A DNA stretch of 17,398 nt, taken from CAZJQD01 sp964548165 [NCBI: uncultured bacterium]. GTDB taxonomy: Bacteria > UBA8481. The position numbers were made by a program, and so were the translations under genes. The notes below the pieces were generated by a model. It was not told the DNA's origin, did not search any database, and saw only the letters and a list, made by a program, of their open reading frames with translations. Shown here piece by piece: positions 1-8,038 of the stretch; the stretch's first letter is position 1, and every line of letters begins with the position of its first letter. The stretch covers positions 3,498 through 20,895 of the forward strand of contig CAZJQD010000001.1 of NCBI GenBank assembly GCA_964548165.1, read 5' to 3'.

Positions 1-37
1 CCGCGCGTCAGCGTGATTGTGCGTTCACGCCGCGGGC
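1..37. repeat. Island-edge repeat, copy 1
   Basis: By eye about 30 of the 37 bases match 11483-11520, including an unbroken run of 13 (CGTTCACGCCGCG). A shorter related run, GCGTTCACGC, lies near 10554. The copy may extend left of the window. The two copies bracket the plus-strand cassette-like DNA, so they may be parts of related spacers. Function unknown. Confidence 0.45.
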
Positions 38-486
38 AAAAGAGGCACGCGGCGAGCCCGCGCAGGTTGATTTACAGTGAAGGCTGATATTGTGTCGATG
101 CTCATGATTCTCCTAGGGGGCGCGATACGGCCACGCAAATCGTTAGTCGACATAATCCCTGCGGGCTCAACCAGAAATGATGAAAATACCCTCTTCGTGC
201 AACCCTCGGACCGACTCCAGCCAGGGCATACCCCCCTACTCGTAACTCCAAGCAGGCCATGTATTTTCACAGCAGATATACGGGCCTCCATGCCCGCTTG
301 TCTCATGGGCGCGACTCTTTGAACGCCAGTCGAGTGGTCTCCGTGTTGGAGGTTCCCCTGGAACGGAAGGCGGCCTATCTGGATCACGTCTCGTATTCGA
401 CTGTCGTCCACCACCGCCTCACGCGACCATCGGTCGACATGCCTTCGGCTTGCCGCCCTTCCTGTCGCTACCGGCGGGCTTTGGAT
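1..486. other. Island A leader, no convincing gene
   Basis: No gene supported. Short open frames in this stretch have no recognisable domain, signal or ribosome site. An open frame runs into the nuclease gene from 259, but the signal peptide places that start at 487. The first 37 bases resemble 11483-11520 (separate entry). The composition is less GC-biased than the minus-strand genes. Confidence 0.5.
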
Positions 487-1575
487 ATGCGCCCATTAGG
501 CGGAATCGTTTCATCTTTCCGAAGAATCGCAGCCAGCATTCATTTCTCTAGCGCATTTGCCCTTGTCCTACTATTCGGCATTGCAGGTTACGCAGGACCG
601 CCTGAGGGATACTACGGCCAGGCGGACGGCGTTGCTGGCTCCTCCCTGCGGACGGCGCTCCATGAGATTATCCGTCCTCACCGTCGCGTATCGTACGACT
701 CTCTCTGGGACCACTACCGCGAAACCGACCGACGAGCCGATGGCACCGTCTGGGACATGTACAGCGACTGCATATTCAGCGCCTTTCAATCCAACCAAGG
801 CGGCCCACCGGGAACCGTTGGGGGATACCTCACGCGCGAGCACTGTTGGCCGAAAATGGCCTGGGGCGGAGAGAAGAACGACGCCTATTCTGATCTGTTT
901 CACGTCCTGCCCGGCGATGCACATACCAACGGGCAGAAAGGATTAGGACCACCCGGCGAGGTTGGCCCGAACCATGCGTCCTGTGGACTCATGAAGATTG
1001 GGCGGGCGCGTGACGGTTTAGGATATGAAGGCCTTGTTTTCGAGCCGTCTGACCGGTACAAGGGCGACTTTGCGCGAATCTACATGTACTTCACTGTGTG
1101 CTATCAGACCGGTCCCGACGCTCTTCCATGCGCTAATTGGCCGCTCATGGCCGCAGACGGTCAACAGTTGGCCCGGTGGGCCGAGGTTATGCTTCTTCGC
1201 TGGCACAGGGAAGATCCGGTCGACTCGAAGGAACTGGACCGGAACGAAGCCATTTTTCGAATCCAAGGCAACAGGAATCCCTTTGTTGACCACCCCGACT
1301 GGGCTGCTCGGATCTGGCATGGTGATGCGGTTTCCTCTCAAACACCACCACGTCATTCCAACGCGGGACTGCGGGCGAACGTGGATTCGGCAGTCCGACG
1401 TTCGCAGGGGCCCGATTCGCCATCCGTCACTCCAACAGAAGTGACTGCGCATCGGAATACGCCTTCACCGTCCGAAGCGTCGCGCGTTCCAGTCGGCCGT
1501 TCGATGTTGTGGTTACCATTCCCTATTCTGCTTGCGATTTGCACCTACCTCACCTGGCGGAAGCTCCGCGCATGA
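487..1575 (+). CDS. Secreted endonuclease I family nuclease with C-terminal membrane anchor
   Basis: Predicted 362-residue secreted DNA/RNA endonuclease of the endonuclease I (EndA/NucM-like, beta-beta-alpha metal) family. I chose the ATG at 487 because it gives a signal peptide: Arg near residues 12-13, a hydrophobic stretch about 20-35, and mature protein from about GPPEGYY. The family pattern is clear: YY..A.G at the domain start, REHCWPK (E118, H119, W121, P122; H119 the likely catalytic base), YSDLFHVLPGD followed by N148, and IQGNRNPFVDHP near 259-270. After the nuclease domain comes a Pro/Ser/Thr-rich linker, then a hydrophobic helix and the basic tail WRKLRA. This suggests a cell-envelope-tethered enzyme rather than a free one. 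The stop overlaps the next start (ATGA). Family call firm; substrate (DNA or RNA) not decidable. Confidence 0.9.
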   Translation: MRPLGGIVSSFRRIAASIHFSSAFALVLLFGIAGYAGPPEGYYGQADGVAGSSLRTALHEIIRPHRRVSYDSLWDHYRETDRRADGTVWDMYSDCIFSAFQSNQGGPPGTVGGYLTREHCWPKMAWGGEKNDAYSDLFHVLPGDAHTNGQKGLGPPGEVGPNHASCGLMKIGRARDGLGYEGLVFEPSDRYKGDFARIYMYFTVCYQTGPDALPCANWPLMAADGQQLARWAEVMLLRWHREDPVDSKELDRNEAIFRIQGNRNPFVDHPDWAARIWHGDAVSSQTPPRHSNAGLRANVDSAVRRSQGPDSPSVTPTEVTAHRNTPSPSEASRVPVGRSMLWLPFPILLAICTYLTWRKLRA

Positions 1576-2693
1576 TGGGAATGCGCCCGACTCCAATGCA
1601 ACCGTTCATTCGGCTCGCGTTGGCGGCCGTTCTTCTTTTTGCGGTCGGTTGCGCCACGCTAGTCCCGAGTTCGCCGGAGCCTTCGCGAACATTTATGACC
1701 GGAATTGATGCGAACTACCTGCCTGAGCTTGAAGGCCGTGGAGTACGTTGGCGGAAGGCCGGACGGACGATTCAACCCCTGGCAGAATTCAGGGCACAAG
1801 GCGTGAATGCTTTTCGATTGCGCCTGTGGACCGGCAACACCGATACGTCCCTATCGCTTGCCGCTGAAGCCCAAAGCCAGAACATGACCGTGATTCCCGT
1901 GCTTTTCCTGAGCGACGATTGGGCGGACTACGTAAAGCAGCCGATTCCGGAAGCCTGGCGACACCTCCGCGGGGACACCAAGCTTGCGGCGGTGAGAGAC
2001 TATGCGCAGGTGACTGCGGCAGCATTGAAGCATCGGGGAGTCCGCGGCAACCTATATGCGGTCGGCAACGAGATCGATTTCGGCATCTGCGGTGAATTCG
2101 AAGAGCGATGGGACCGTCGCTTTTCACTCGAATGGATGCGTCACGAGGTTTGGCCCAAGGCGGCTGCCGTCATCGTTGCAGCTCAGCAGGGAATTCTCGC
2201 CGTCAATCCCGAGGCCCGTTTCATCGTGCACCTGACCCAGTGGTGGAACCCGGAGTATTGCCAGGCCATGCTCTCAACGCTTCGTGCCCATGGCGTAAAG
2301 ATCGATGTGGTCGGATTGTCATATTATCCTAGCGCGCCGATGAGCGAGGAGCGGTCAATGACGGTCTTCTTTAAGCACGCGGATTTCCTTGGTCAGGCGT
2401 TTTCGTGTCCGGTCATCATATGTGAATTTGCCTACCCCGCTACGGCTCAGATTTCCGGCCAGTTTAGCGATTGGAATCGTCCCGTGGCCGGCTACCCCCT
2501 CACCACCGACGGACAGAATCGCTGGCTCGCCGACTTCCTCGCTGGATGTCGGCGCGACACCCATATTCTGGGCGCGTTCTATTGGAGCCCGGAATGGAAT
2601 ACCGAAGCGTTGTGGAAGGCATTTTCTCTCTTCGACGAATCAGGTGTCGCACGCCCGGCTCTCGATGCTTTCGTCGACCGAAATCGTCTCTAG
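1572..2693 (+). CDS. GH53 arabinogalactan endo-beta-1,4-galactanase, lipoprotein
   Basis: Predicted 373-residue glycoside hydrolase family 53 enzyme, which cuts beta-1,4-linked galactan (pectin side chains). The N-terminus is a lipoprotein signal: hydrophobic LALAAVLLFAVG followed by C27. Catalytic domain from about residue 41: GIDANYL, FRLRLW near 81, AVGNEIDFG with E167 as probable acid/base, and VIICEFAYP with E285 as probable nucleophile. The 118-residue spacing fits the family, as does the length. The start at 1572 shares ATGA with the nuclease stop, so the two are translationally coupled; ATGs at 1575 and 1581 are alternatives. Both products are exported, suggesting joint breakdown of extracellular polymers. 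Substrate specificity inside GH53 is inferred from the family only. Confidence 0.88.
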   Translation: MMGMRPTPMQPFIRLALAAVLLFAVGCATLVPSSPEPSRTFMTGIDANYLPELEGRGVRWRKAGRTIQPLAEFRAQGVNAFRLRLWTGNTDTSLSLAAEAQSQNMTVIPVLFLSDDWADYVKQPIPEAWRHLRGDTKLAAVRDYAQVTAAALKHRGVRGNLYAVGNEIDFGICGEFEERWDRRFSLEWMRHEVWPKAAAVIVAAQQGILAVNPEARFIVHLTQWWNPEYCQAMLSTLRAHGVKIDVVGLSYYPSAPMSEERSMTVFFKHADFLGQAFSCPVIICEFAYPATAQISGQFSDWNRPVAGYPLTTDGQNRWLADFLAGCRRDTHILGAFYWSPEWNTEALWKAFSLFDESGVARPALDAFVDRNRL

Positions 2694-2726
2694 ATATTGA
2701 GACCACATGTTACTCGTTTCGCGGAA

Positions 2727-2780
2727 TTCGTCCAATGATCGATGGCCGGCTACGCGGCCTTGCGGTCGCTTCGCGCAACC
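2727..2780. repeat. Shared palindromic spacer block, copy 1
   Basis: Begins TTCGTCCAA and ends GCTTCGCGCAACC, as does 9469-9524. In between, the two copies are alignable with scattered substitutions and two single-base gaps. The core is a hairpin: GCGGCC (2754-2759), loop TTGC, GGTCGC (2764-2769). It contains one G-T wobble where copy 2 has a full Watson-Crick stem, so the fold is conserved while bases vary. It lies 33 bp after the GH53 stop codon. Confidence 0.7.
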
Positions 2781-2922
2781 TTCCACCCGTAACAGCGAAT
2801 GCGGTGGCTTATGGTGTACGATCGCCCGCAGTATGATCGGGTCGATGATCAGCGAGGGATTTTCGTCGCGTCGCATTCGCCGCGCCGGACTCCCGGTTCG
2901 GCTGTCGCAAATCATTAGACAA

Positions 2923-2935
2923 ACCGCTTCGCGGT
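2923..2935. repeat. Small GC hairpin
   Basis: ACCGC, loop TTC, GCGGT. A perfect 5-bp stem near the right edge of island A, flanked by A-rich and GT-rich bases. There is no T tract, so it is weak as a terminator. It may be part of the palindromic spacer structure. Confidence 0.3.
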
Positions 2936-3142
2936 GTGTTGCCTCGCCTTGAGCAATCTTACCGCGGCCTCAAGACTCCGTAAAATGCCTCCACCTCATG
3001 ACCTTGATGCCTCATTTTGGTGGATACGCCTTTCGCTTGGGTATGGTCGCAACCGTCAAGCTTTCGTTGCCTCTCATGGGGAAAGGATAGCTTCGCGAGG
3101 GAGGGAGAGAGGAATGGGAACAGAGGGGCGGCTATCTCGAGG

Positions 3143-4618
3143 TCACGGCGGAGCTGAAGGGGATCTTCGGTAGATCGCCCACTGATGGAAAATTTCGGGC
3201 GGTTGGGCCCAGTCGCCCCGCGGAACGGATCGATTGGACGGAGTGACAAGATACTCGGCGCTATCGAGCCACTGCTCCGAATCCCGGTAAACGACGGGCG
3301 CAAGGAAGTCGTCCGGGCATGCGGCGCGCCGCCGCGGCAGCAGGTAAAGTCCCTCGCGAGCCGTCACGTACACGCGCGCACCCTCGGGCACGAGATTCAG
3401 GGGGACCAGGGGTTCGAATTCGTTCCGGCGGTTCGAAGCGATCTGCACCAGGTCGCTGGCGGTCAGCTTCATCAAGGTGTGATGATACGTGAAATGCATC
3501 ATGCTGACGTGCAGGAGGAGCACGAAGATCGCGCGGTTTGCTGAGAGCAACCGGAGTCGCAATCGACTGAGCGACCTGAGAGCGGCGTACATGAGAGCCA
3601 CGGTCGTGACATGGGAATAGAAGCAGTTGATCTTGTGCATGTCATCGCCGGGATCGGAGAGAAGGACAAGCGCAAGCTCCGGCAGCGCCATGAGGAGGGC
3701 TCGAGGCGAAGCGAGCGGCAGAAAAAGAAGGGGAAAGAGCAAGTGGACGAGGTAGCCGAGCTTGGCCTTTGTGACCATCAGGCCGAAGATCGTCGAAGGG
3801 CTCGTGATAATGAGACGAACCGCGTTCAACGGACTGCCGTCCAGCGTGGAATAGTGCCGGCTTCCGGAGACGCTGTCGTAACCCGCGCTGTTGAGGGCAA
3901 AAAGCAATCCGGCGAATCCCCCCGCGAGGAGGAGAGTCAGGCCGAATCGGCGATCGATCGACGGCCTCAGCGTCTCGGCGACCCCCTCCACGAGAATGGC
4001 GAGAATGAAAGGTTCGTATCCGAACGCGGCGAGTAATGCGCAGAGCGTGGCAGGCAGGCGCCGTTTCCGATCGCGATAGAGCAGGTAGGCAAAAAGAAAG
4101 GGGACGCCGGTGATGGAGGGCTGGCATTCGACGAGAAGAAAACCCGACGTGGAGGGGAGAAGCAGGAAAGCGGTAGCCGCGGCGGCGGCCGAGGAGCGCT
4201 CACCGAAGAGATCCCGGGCGATGACGTAGATCGGGACGATCGTGGAGAACCCAATGAGGAGGTGACCTGCGTTCAGGAAGACAGGGTGTCCGAGAAGATA
4301 GAACGGAAAGAGAAGTGGCATGTTGAGGAAAGAGTGAACAGAGAGAAGCGGCTGGCCGATCGTATCGCAATAAAGCCAAGAGCCCCGCGAAAGGTTCCAG
4401 AGGGAATTGTACACGTACGCGTTGTCGAAACCGAAACCGTGGGAAGAGTAAAGGCCCGCTACCAGCCTCACGAGGACCGCGCTCACCGTGGCGCCTGCAA
4501 GCGTCCAGATCGTCAGGGTCTGAATTTTACCGGGCAGGCCGGGACATCGCGCGTGGAGCGCCGTGAGCAGGAGGATCATGGCCGGGACGGCCGTGTCGGT
4601 CTGCAGTCCCGGGATCAT
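3143..4618 (-). CDS. DUF2079 family multi-span membrane protein
   Basis: Predicted 491-residue integral membrane protein, last gene of the galE operon. About ten or more hydrophobic segments are visible. The N-terminal pattern matches DUF2079: GFDNAYVYNSLWN, then a short loop leading to LLSVHSFLNMPLLFPFYLL. Later come HYSTLDGSP and a soluble C-terminal part of about 100 residues. DUF2079 proteins have no proven activity. Their layout, with an acidic residue in the first external loop and many helices, resembles GT-C glycosyltransferases that use polyprenyl-phosphate sugars. A glycosyltransfer role is therefore an inference, strengthened by the polyprenyl-phosphate glycosyltransferase gene two positions upstream. 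The start overlaps the methyltransferase stop (ATGA, 4615-4618). Confidence 0.8.
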   Translation of the reverse strand: MIPGLQTDTAVPAMILLLTALHARCPGLPGKIQTLTIWTLAGATVSAVLVRLVAGLYSSHGFGFDNAYVYNSLWNLSRGSWLYCDTIGQPLLSVHSFLNMPLLFPFYLLGHPVFLNAGHLLIGFSTIVPIYVIARDLFGERSSAAAAATAFLLLPSTSGFLLVECQPSITGVPFLFAYLLYRDRKRRLPATLCALLAAFGYEPFILAILVEGVAETLRPSIDRRFGLTLLLAGGFAGLLFALNSAGYDSVSGSRHYSTLDGSPLNAVRLIITSPSTIFGLMVTKAKLGYLVHLLFPLLFLPLASPRALLMALPELALVLLSDPGDDMHKINCFYSHVTTVALMYAALRSLSRLRLRLLSANRAIFVLLLHVSMMHFTYHHTLMKLTASDLVQIASNRRNEFEPLVPLNLVPEGARVYVTAREGLYLLPRRRAACPDDFLAPVVYRDSEQWLDSAEYLVTPSNRSVPRGDWAQPPEIFHQWAIYRRSPSAPP

Positions 4619-5292
4619 CCCTCCTTCGGCCTCGAACTCGGCCGGGCGAGCGCGACGAGATGATCGCAGTAGGCCTCGGGAATACCCCGTAGCATCGCGG
4701 TGCGCGTCTCGTCGAGACGGAACCCGCGGCGGCCGAAGAGATCGATCCAGTATTCCGGAGGCTGCTCATTGAAATGGCCATATCCTCCCTGCCCGGGAAC
4801 GGCGGCCGTCATGACGATCCGGTCCGAGTGCCTCGCGAAGGTGTCGACGAGAGTCTCCACGTGTGCGGGCGCGACGTGCTCCAGGAACTCGTAGGAGTAG
4901 ATGAGATCGAATCGTCGACCGAGGTCCAGAGGGCGCCGAAGATCATGGAGACGGATGCGCTCCGGCCGGGCTGACAAGCCGATGGCGGCTGAGGATCCCT
5001 CGACGCCCCAGGCATCGGTTACACCCCTTTCCACGAAGTGATCCAGCGCGGCGCCCGAGCCGCACCCCAGGTCCAGGACGGAGGAGGGGCGATATTCCCG
5101 GATGACGGCGTCGATGAGCTTCTCGGGCCTGTGGCTGGCCATGAACTTGACCTCGAGGTCGGTCCGGAAGGTCCCGTCCCGGGTCCATTGCCGCCAGATC
5201 CCGTGAAGGCCCGACGCGAGAAGCCCGGGGATGTACCTCGGGCTAAGAAATCCCGCGCGATAAAGTCGGGTCAGCTTCTCCGACCACGACAC
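4615..5292 (-). CDS. SAM-dependent class I methyltransferase
   Basis: Predicted 225-residue cytosolic methyltransferase. SAM-binding motif I is clear (VLDLGCGSG, residues 72-80), followed by VEGS and by YSYEFLEHV at the motif IV position (FDLIYSYEFLEH). The protein is of ordinary length for Methyltransf_11/23-type enzymes. The start is GTG at 5290-5292, only 3 bp after the glycosyltransferase stop; no better ATG lies nearby in frame. The TGA stop overlaps the DUF2079 start. Placed among glycan genes, it may methylate a sugar, lipid carrier or glycan end, but nothing in the sequence fixes the substrate. Confidence 0.85.
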   Translation of the reverse strand: MSWSEKLTRLYRAGFLSPRYIPGLLASGLHGIWRQWTRDGTFRTDLEVKFMASHRPEKLIDAVIREYRPSSVLDLGCGSGAALDHFVERGVTDAWGVEGSSAAIGLSARPERIRLHDLRRPLDLGRRFDLIYSYEFLEHVAPAHVETLVDTFARHSDRIVMTAAVPGQGGYGHFNEQPPEYWIDLFGRRGFRLDETRTAMLRGIPEAYCDHLVALARPSSRPKEG

Positions 5293-5295
5293 GGA

Positions 5296-6261
5296 TCAGA
5301 TTTTCTCCGGAGATGACGCCCGGATGCCTCGGGTCTCGGCGATGAGATACAGGGGACGCCCTTTCGATTCCTCGTAAATGCGACCGATGTACTCGCCAAA
5401 TATGCCGAGCACCAGCAGCTGCACGCCGCCCATGAGGAGCACCACGATGAAGAGCGAGGCCCACCCGATGGCGAAATCCGGGTAAGGCTGGCAGAAGCGT
5501 CTCCAGACGCTCCAGGCGGCGAGAAGGAATGCAACGAGTGTCGACCCCAGGCCAAGGAGAGCGGCGAGACGAAGCGGCACGACGGAGAAGGAGATGACCC
5601 CGTCGAGACCGAGGAGGGCAAGCTTGCTGAGCGAATACTTGCTCTGTCCCGCCCGGCGTTCAGCGCGCTCGTACACGACCTCGGACTGCCGGTAACCCGC
5701 CCAGACCGAGAGTCCTCGAATGTAGCGGTGCCGCTCGCGGACGCGGCGGAGCACGTCGATCACGCGCCGATCCATGAGACGGAAGTCCCCGGTGTCGGGG
5801 GGGATGGGGATGTCAGAGATCGCGGAGAGCATGCGATAGAAGAGACTCGCGACGCGCGCCTTGAGGACGTTGTAGGACCTCTCCCTGGAAAGTCGGCGGG
5901 CATAGACAATCTGGTCTCCCCCTTTCCAGCGCGCGATCATCTCGTGGAGGCATTCCGGCGGGTCCTGGAGATCCGCGTCCATGGAGATGACGGCGTCTCC
6001 CGCCGCATGATCGAGGCCAGCGGTGAGCGCCATCTGGTGTCCGAAATTGCGGGAGAGGTGGATGATGCGGAAACGCTCGTCCTCATCGTGGAACCTGTCG
6101 AGGATCTCGCCCGTGCGGTCACGGCTTCCGTCGTTGACGAGCACGATTTCCCAGGGGATCTCCATAGCCGACAGGACCTTCTCGAGGCGTTCCTTCAGGA
6201 TCGGCAGGCACTCCTCCTCGTTGTAGACGGGGATGACGACGGAGATGAGACCAGGATTCAT
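5296..6261 (-). CDS. Family 2 glycosyltransferase, polyprenyl-phosphate sugar synthase type (GtrB/ArnC/DPM1-like)
   Basis: Predicted 321-residue inner-membrane glycosyltransferase that moves a sugar from a nucleotide donor to a polyprenyl phosphate. The GT-A domain has SVVIPVYNEEE near the N-terminus, VNDGSRD (42-48), and MDADLQDPPE with the metal-binding D95-A-D97, followed by ARRLSRERSYN. KYSLSKL (208-214) precedes two C-terminal membrane helices (about 229-250 and 268-290), the usual layout of GtrB/ArnC-like enzymes. I chose the ATG at 6261 (MNPGLISVVI) rather than an in-frame start 26 codons upstream, because it starts at the domain edge and shares ATGA with the galE stop. GalE next door suggests a galactose- or glucose-type sugar, which is inference. 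Confidence 0.88.
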   Translation of the reverse strand: MNPGLISVVIPVYNEEECLPILKERLEKVLSAMEIPWEIVLVNDGSRDRTGEILDRFHDEDERFRIIHLSRNFGHQMALTAGLDHAAGDAVISMDADLQDPPECLHEMIARWKGGDQIVYARRLSRERSYNVLKARVASLFYRMLSAISDIPIPPDTGDFRLMDRRVIDVLRRVRERHRYIRGLSVWAGYRQSEVVYERAERRAGQSKYSLSKLALLGLDGVISFSVVPLRLAALLGLGSTLVAFLLAAWSVWRRFCQPYPDFAIGWASLFIVVLLMGGVQLLVLGIFGEYIGRIYEESKGRPLYLIAETRGIRASSPEKI

Positions 6262-7226
6262 TCGCGCCGCTCCCAGGCCCACGCGGATCCGAGGATGCTC
6301 TCGATGTCGTGACGGGGCTTCCAACGAAGAACGCGCCATGCCTTTTGGGAACTCGCGACGAGCCGGGCCGGGTCCCCGGCGCGGCGCGGCCCGACGGCGA
6401 AGGGGATTTTCCGACCCGTGACGCGTTCCGCGGCCTTCACAAGCCGCTTCACGGAAGTGCCGCGGCCCGAGCCCAGATTGAAGTACTCGCTCTTCATGCC
6501 GCGCGCGAGCGCATCGAGCGAGAGAATGTGCGCGGAGGCGAGGTCGTCGATATGGACGTAATCACGAATGCAGGTGCCGTCCGGTGTCGGGTAGTCGTCC
6601 CCGAAGATAGTGAGGCGCTCCCGTTCTCCCGTCACGGTCTTGAGAATGTTCGGGATAAGATGAGTCTCCGGATTGTGCCGTTCCCCCAAAGCGCCGGACT
6701 CGTGCGCGCCCGCGGCGTTGAAGTACCGGAGGGCGACAAAGCGAAGATCCGTCGCCCGCGCCTCGTCCTCCAGAATATGCTCGATCATGAGCTTCGACCG
6801 GCCATACGGGTTCACCGGCTCCCGGGGATCATCCTCGCGGAGGGGAATCCTGCGCGGCTCCCCGAATACGGCGCAGGTGGAGGAGAAGATGATCGCGCGG
6901 CAGTGCGCGGCCTGCATGGCCTTCAGAAGCTGGATGCAAGAGAGGACGTTGTTCTCGTAGTAGTGCAGGGGCTTCTCGACGCTTTCGCCGACGAGCGCGG
7001 AGGCGGCGAAGTGCATGACGGCATCGGCCTTCGCGGTTTTCATCGCCGCCCGGATCTCGGCGCCGTCCCTCAGATCGCCCTCCAGGAAGCGCGCGCCGCG
7101 GGGAATAAACTCGCGGTGCCCGGTACTCAGGTTGTCGAAGACCCAGACCCGGTCGCCGCGCTCGCGGAGACGGTGCGCGACCATGGCCCCGATGTAGCCC
7201 GCCCCGCCGACCACCATGACTTTCAT
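6258..7226 (-). CDS. galE: UDP-glucose 4-epimerase (GalE-type SDR)
   Basis: Predicted 322-residue extended short-chain dehydrogenase that interconverts UDP-glucose and UDP-galactose. Visible motifs: NAD-binding GGAGYIG (7-13); DNLSTGH after the second strand; FLEGDLRD; HFAASALVGESV; SSTCAVFG (115-122, catalytic Ser/Thr region); catalytic Y141-x3-K145 in YGRSK; and ALRYFNAAGAHESG-type substrate-binding sequence. Length is slightly below the usual 330-340. The ATG at 7224-7226 (MKVMVVGG) gives the standard family N-terminus. An upstream in-frame extension of 32 codons looks non-coding. First gene of the glycan operon; its stop overlaps the glycosyltransferase start. Specificity for other UDP-sugars cannot be excluded. 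Confidence 0.92.
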   Translation of the reverse strand: MKVMVVGGAGYIGAMVAHRLRERGDRVWVFDNLSTGHREFIPRGARFLEGDLRDGAEIRAAMKTAKADAVMHFAASALVGESVEKPLHYYENNVLSCIQLLKAMQAAHCRAIIFSSTCAVFGEPRRIPLREDDPREPVNPYGRSKLMIEHILEDEARATDLRFVALRYFNAAGAHESGALGERHNPETHLIPNILKTVTGERERLTIFGDDYPTPDGTCIRDYVHIDDLASAHILSLDALARGMKSEYFNLGSGRGTSVKRLVKAAERVTGRKIPFAVGPRRAGDPARLVASSQKAWRVLRWKPRHDIESILGSAWAWERRE

Positions 7227-7371
7227 GAATGCATAATCGTGAGACCCCAAGTATAACCGTCCGAGCCCCCCGCGCGATCCCGAATTGCGGAAACTGATAG
7301 AAGAATTTCTATCCATTCCCAAGGCTGAAAGATAGCTCTCGTCCGGCCTAGGAGAAAGGGAAAGGAGCCTC
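7227..7371 (-). promoter_or_regulatory. Upstream region of the galE operon with inverted repeat and weak -10
   Basis: Holds a perfect inverted repeat, GATAGAA-GAAT-TTCTATC (7296-7313), about 70 bp before galE, which could be an operator. On the minus strand a TATACT hexamer (7250-7255) could be a -10 box giving a short leader, but no convincing -35 stands 16-18 bp upstream. I see no Shine-Dalgarno directly before the galE ATG. Confidence 0.25.
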
Positions 7372-8004
7372 CGGGGGTGGTCCGGGGCGTCGCGGGCGGG
7401 GCCCGGTCGGCCGGACGATACTCGCCGAGGTTCGTCAGAATCTTACGCATCGCGCCCGCCTCGATGATAAGGGCGATGACCTCCATCTTTCCGCCGCACT
7501 TCCTGGCGCGCCTGCGTAAACGGGCACCAAGCGATGTACTGCGCCAGGCCCTCGATGCCGCGCTGGTCGTTGGCGAGGACGAAGCCTCCCGGCGCACACT
7601 GAACCCGGAATGCTGTCACACCCGCAGCTGCTTGACGACCTCCACCGCAATCCGCCACTCATCCAGGAGCAATCGATAGACGTGCCACTTGTCGCGGGAG
7701 AAGGACACAAGATTTCGTGGCCACGGTCGGCGCATCGTGCGCAGTGACAATAATCGGGGCGCCACTCGAGCGTCCATGTCCCGCGCCCGCCAGACGCCCC
7801 GCCGGGGACGTCCGGCTCTTGCTGCAGGTTGCCGCACGCGAGAAACCCGTCGACCACGTCTCAAATGACCGGTCGCCAGAAACCTAACACACGCGTGTGG
7901 AAGTTCGCCTGATACCCTGGCGGATAGACTTGTCCGTACTCGTCGAAGGGAGCGGTGGTCAGCTTGCATAGCGACGTCTCGCGATGACGTCGAGACCAAT
8001 ATAC
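7372..8004 (-). pseudogene. Degenerate IS91-family (Y2 type) transposase remnant
   Basis: Pieces in three minus-strand frames line up, in order, with an IS91-type transposase. First comes YWSRRHRETSLCKL...GFWRPVI, then an in-frame TGA (7861-7863), then DVVDGFLACGNLQQ and CARCADRGHEI, the zinc-binding start. A shift leads to LVSFSRDKW and LLLDEWRIAVEVVKQL, then QHSGFSVQCAPGG and GIEGLAQYIAWCPFTQAR. A further shift leads to CGGKMEVIALIIEAGAMRKIL, the C-terminal zinc ribbon. Most of the catalytic middle, including the HUH and tyrosine motifs, is missing. It is therefore dead, with at least one nonsense codon, two frameshifts and a large deletion. It lies exactly where island B meets the galE leader. 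The family call rests on recalled IS91 patterns. Confidence 0.68.
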
Positions 8005-8014
8005 TGCTAACACT

Positions 8015-8038
8015 TGTCTCCGCACCGTAACGGAGACA
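8015..8038. repeat. Perfect 8-bp inverted repeat
   Basis: TGTCTCCG, an 8-base loop CACCGTAA, then CGGAGACA. A T-G and a C-G pair can extend the stem outward to 10 pairs. There is no T tract. It lies just outside the N-terminal end of the transposase remnant and could belong to the element end or to a cassette spacer. A second hairpin, TACGCC-ATGCCT-GGCGTA, follows at 8066-8083. Confidence 0.5.

Larger units (their letters stand above)
2694..3142. other. Spacer between GH53 gene and minus-strand operon 1
   Basis: No gene supported. This is a convergent region: the plus-strand GH53 gene ends on the left and the minus-strand DUF2079 gene on the right. It holds the shared palindromic block at 2727-2780 and a small GC hairpin at 2923-2935. 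The change from island to backbone DNA lies somewhere near 2940-3100, judged by composition. I see no T-tract terminator for either operon. Confidence 0.5.

Noticed and set aside
25-414. Minus-strand 129-codon frame, and the plus-strand 81-codon frame at 77-322
   Set aside because: No signal, domain or ribosome site; neither resembles neighbouring coding sequence.
2959-3303. Minus-strand 114-codon frame across the operon 1 end
   Set aside because: It overlaps the true end of the DUF2079 gene in another frame and shows no family features.
6309-7256. 315-codon plus-strand open frame
   Set aside because: Antisense to galE; no domain.
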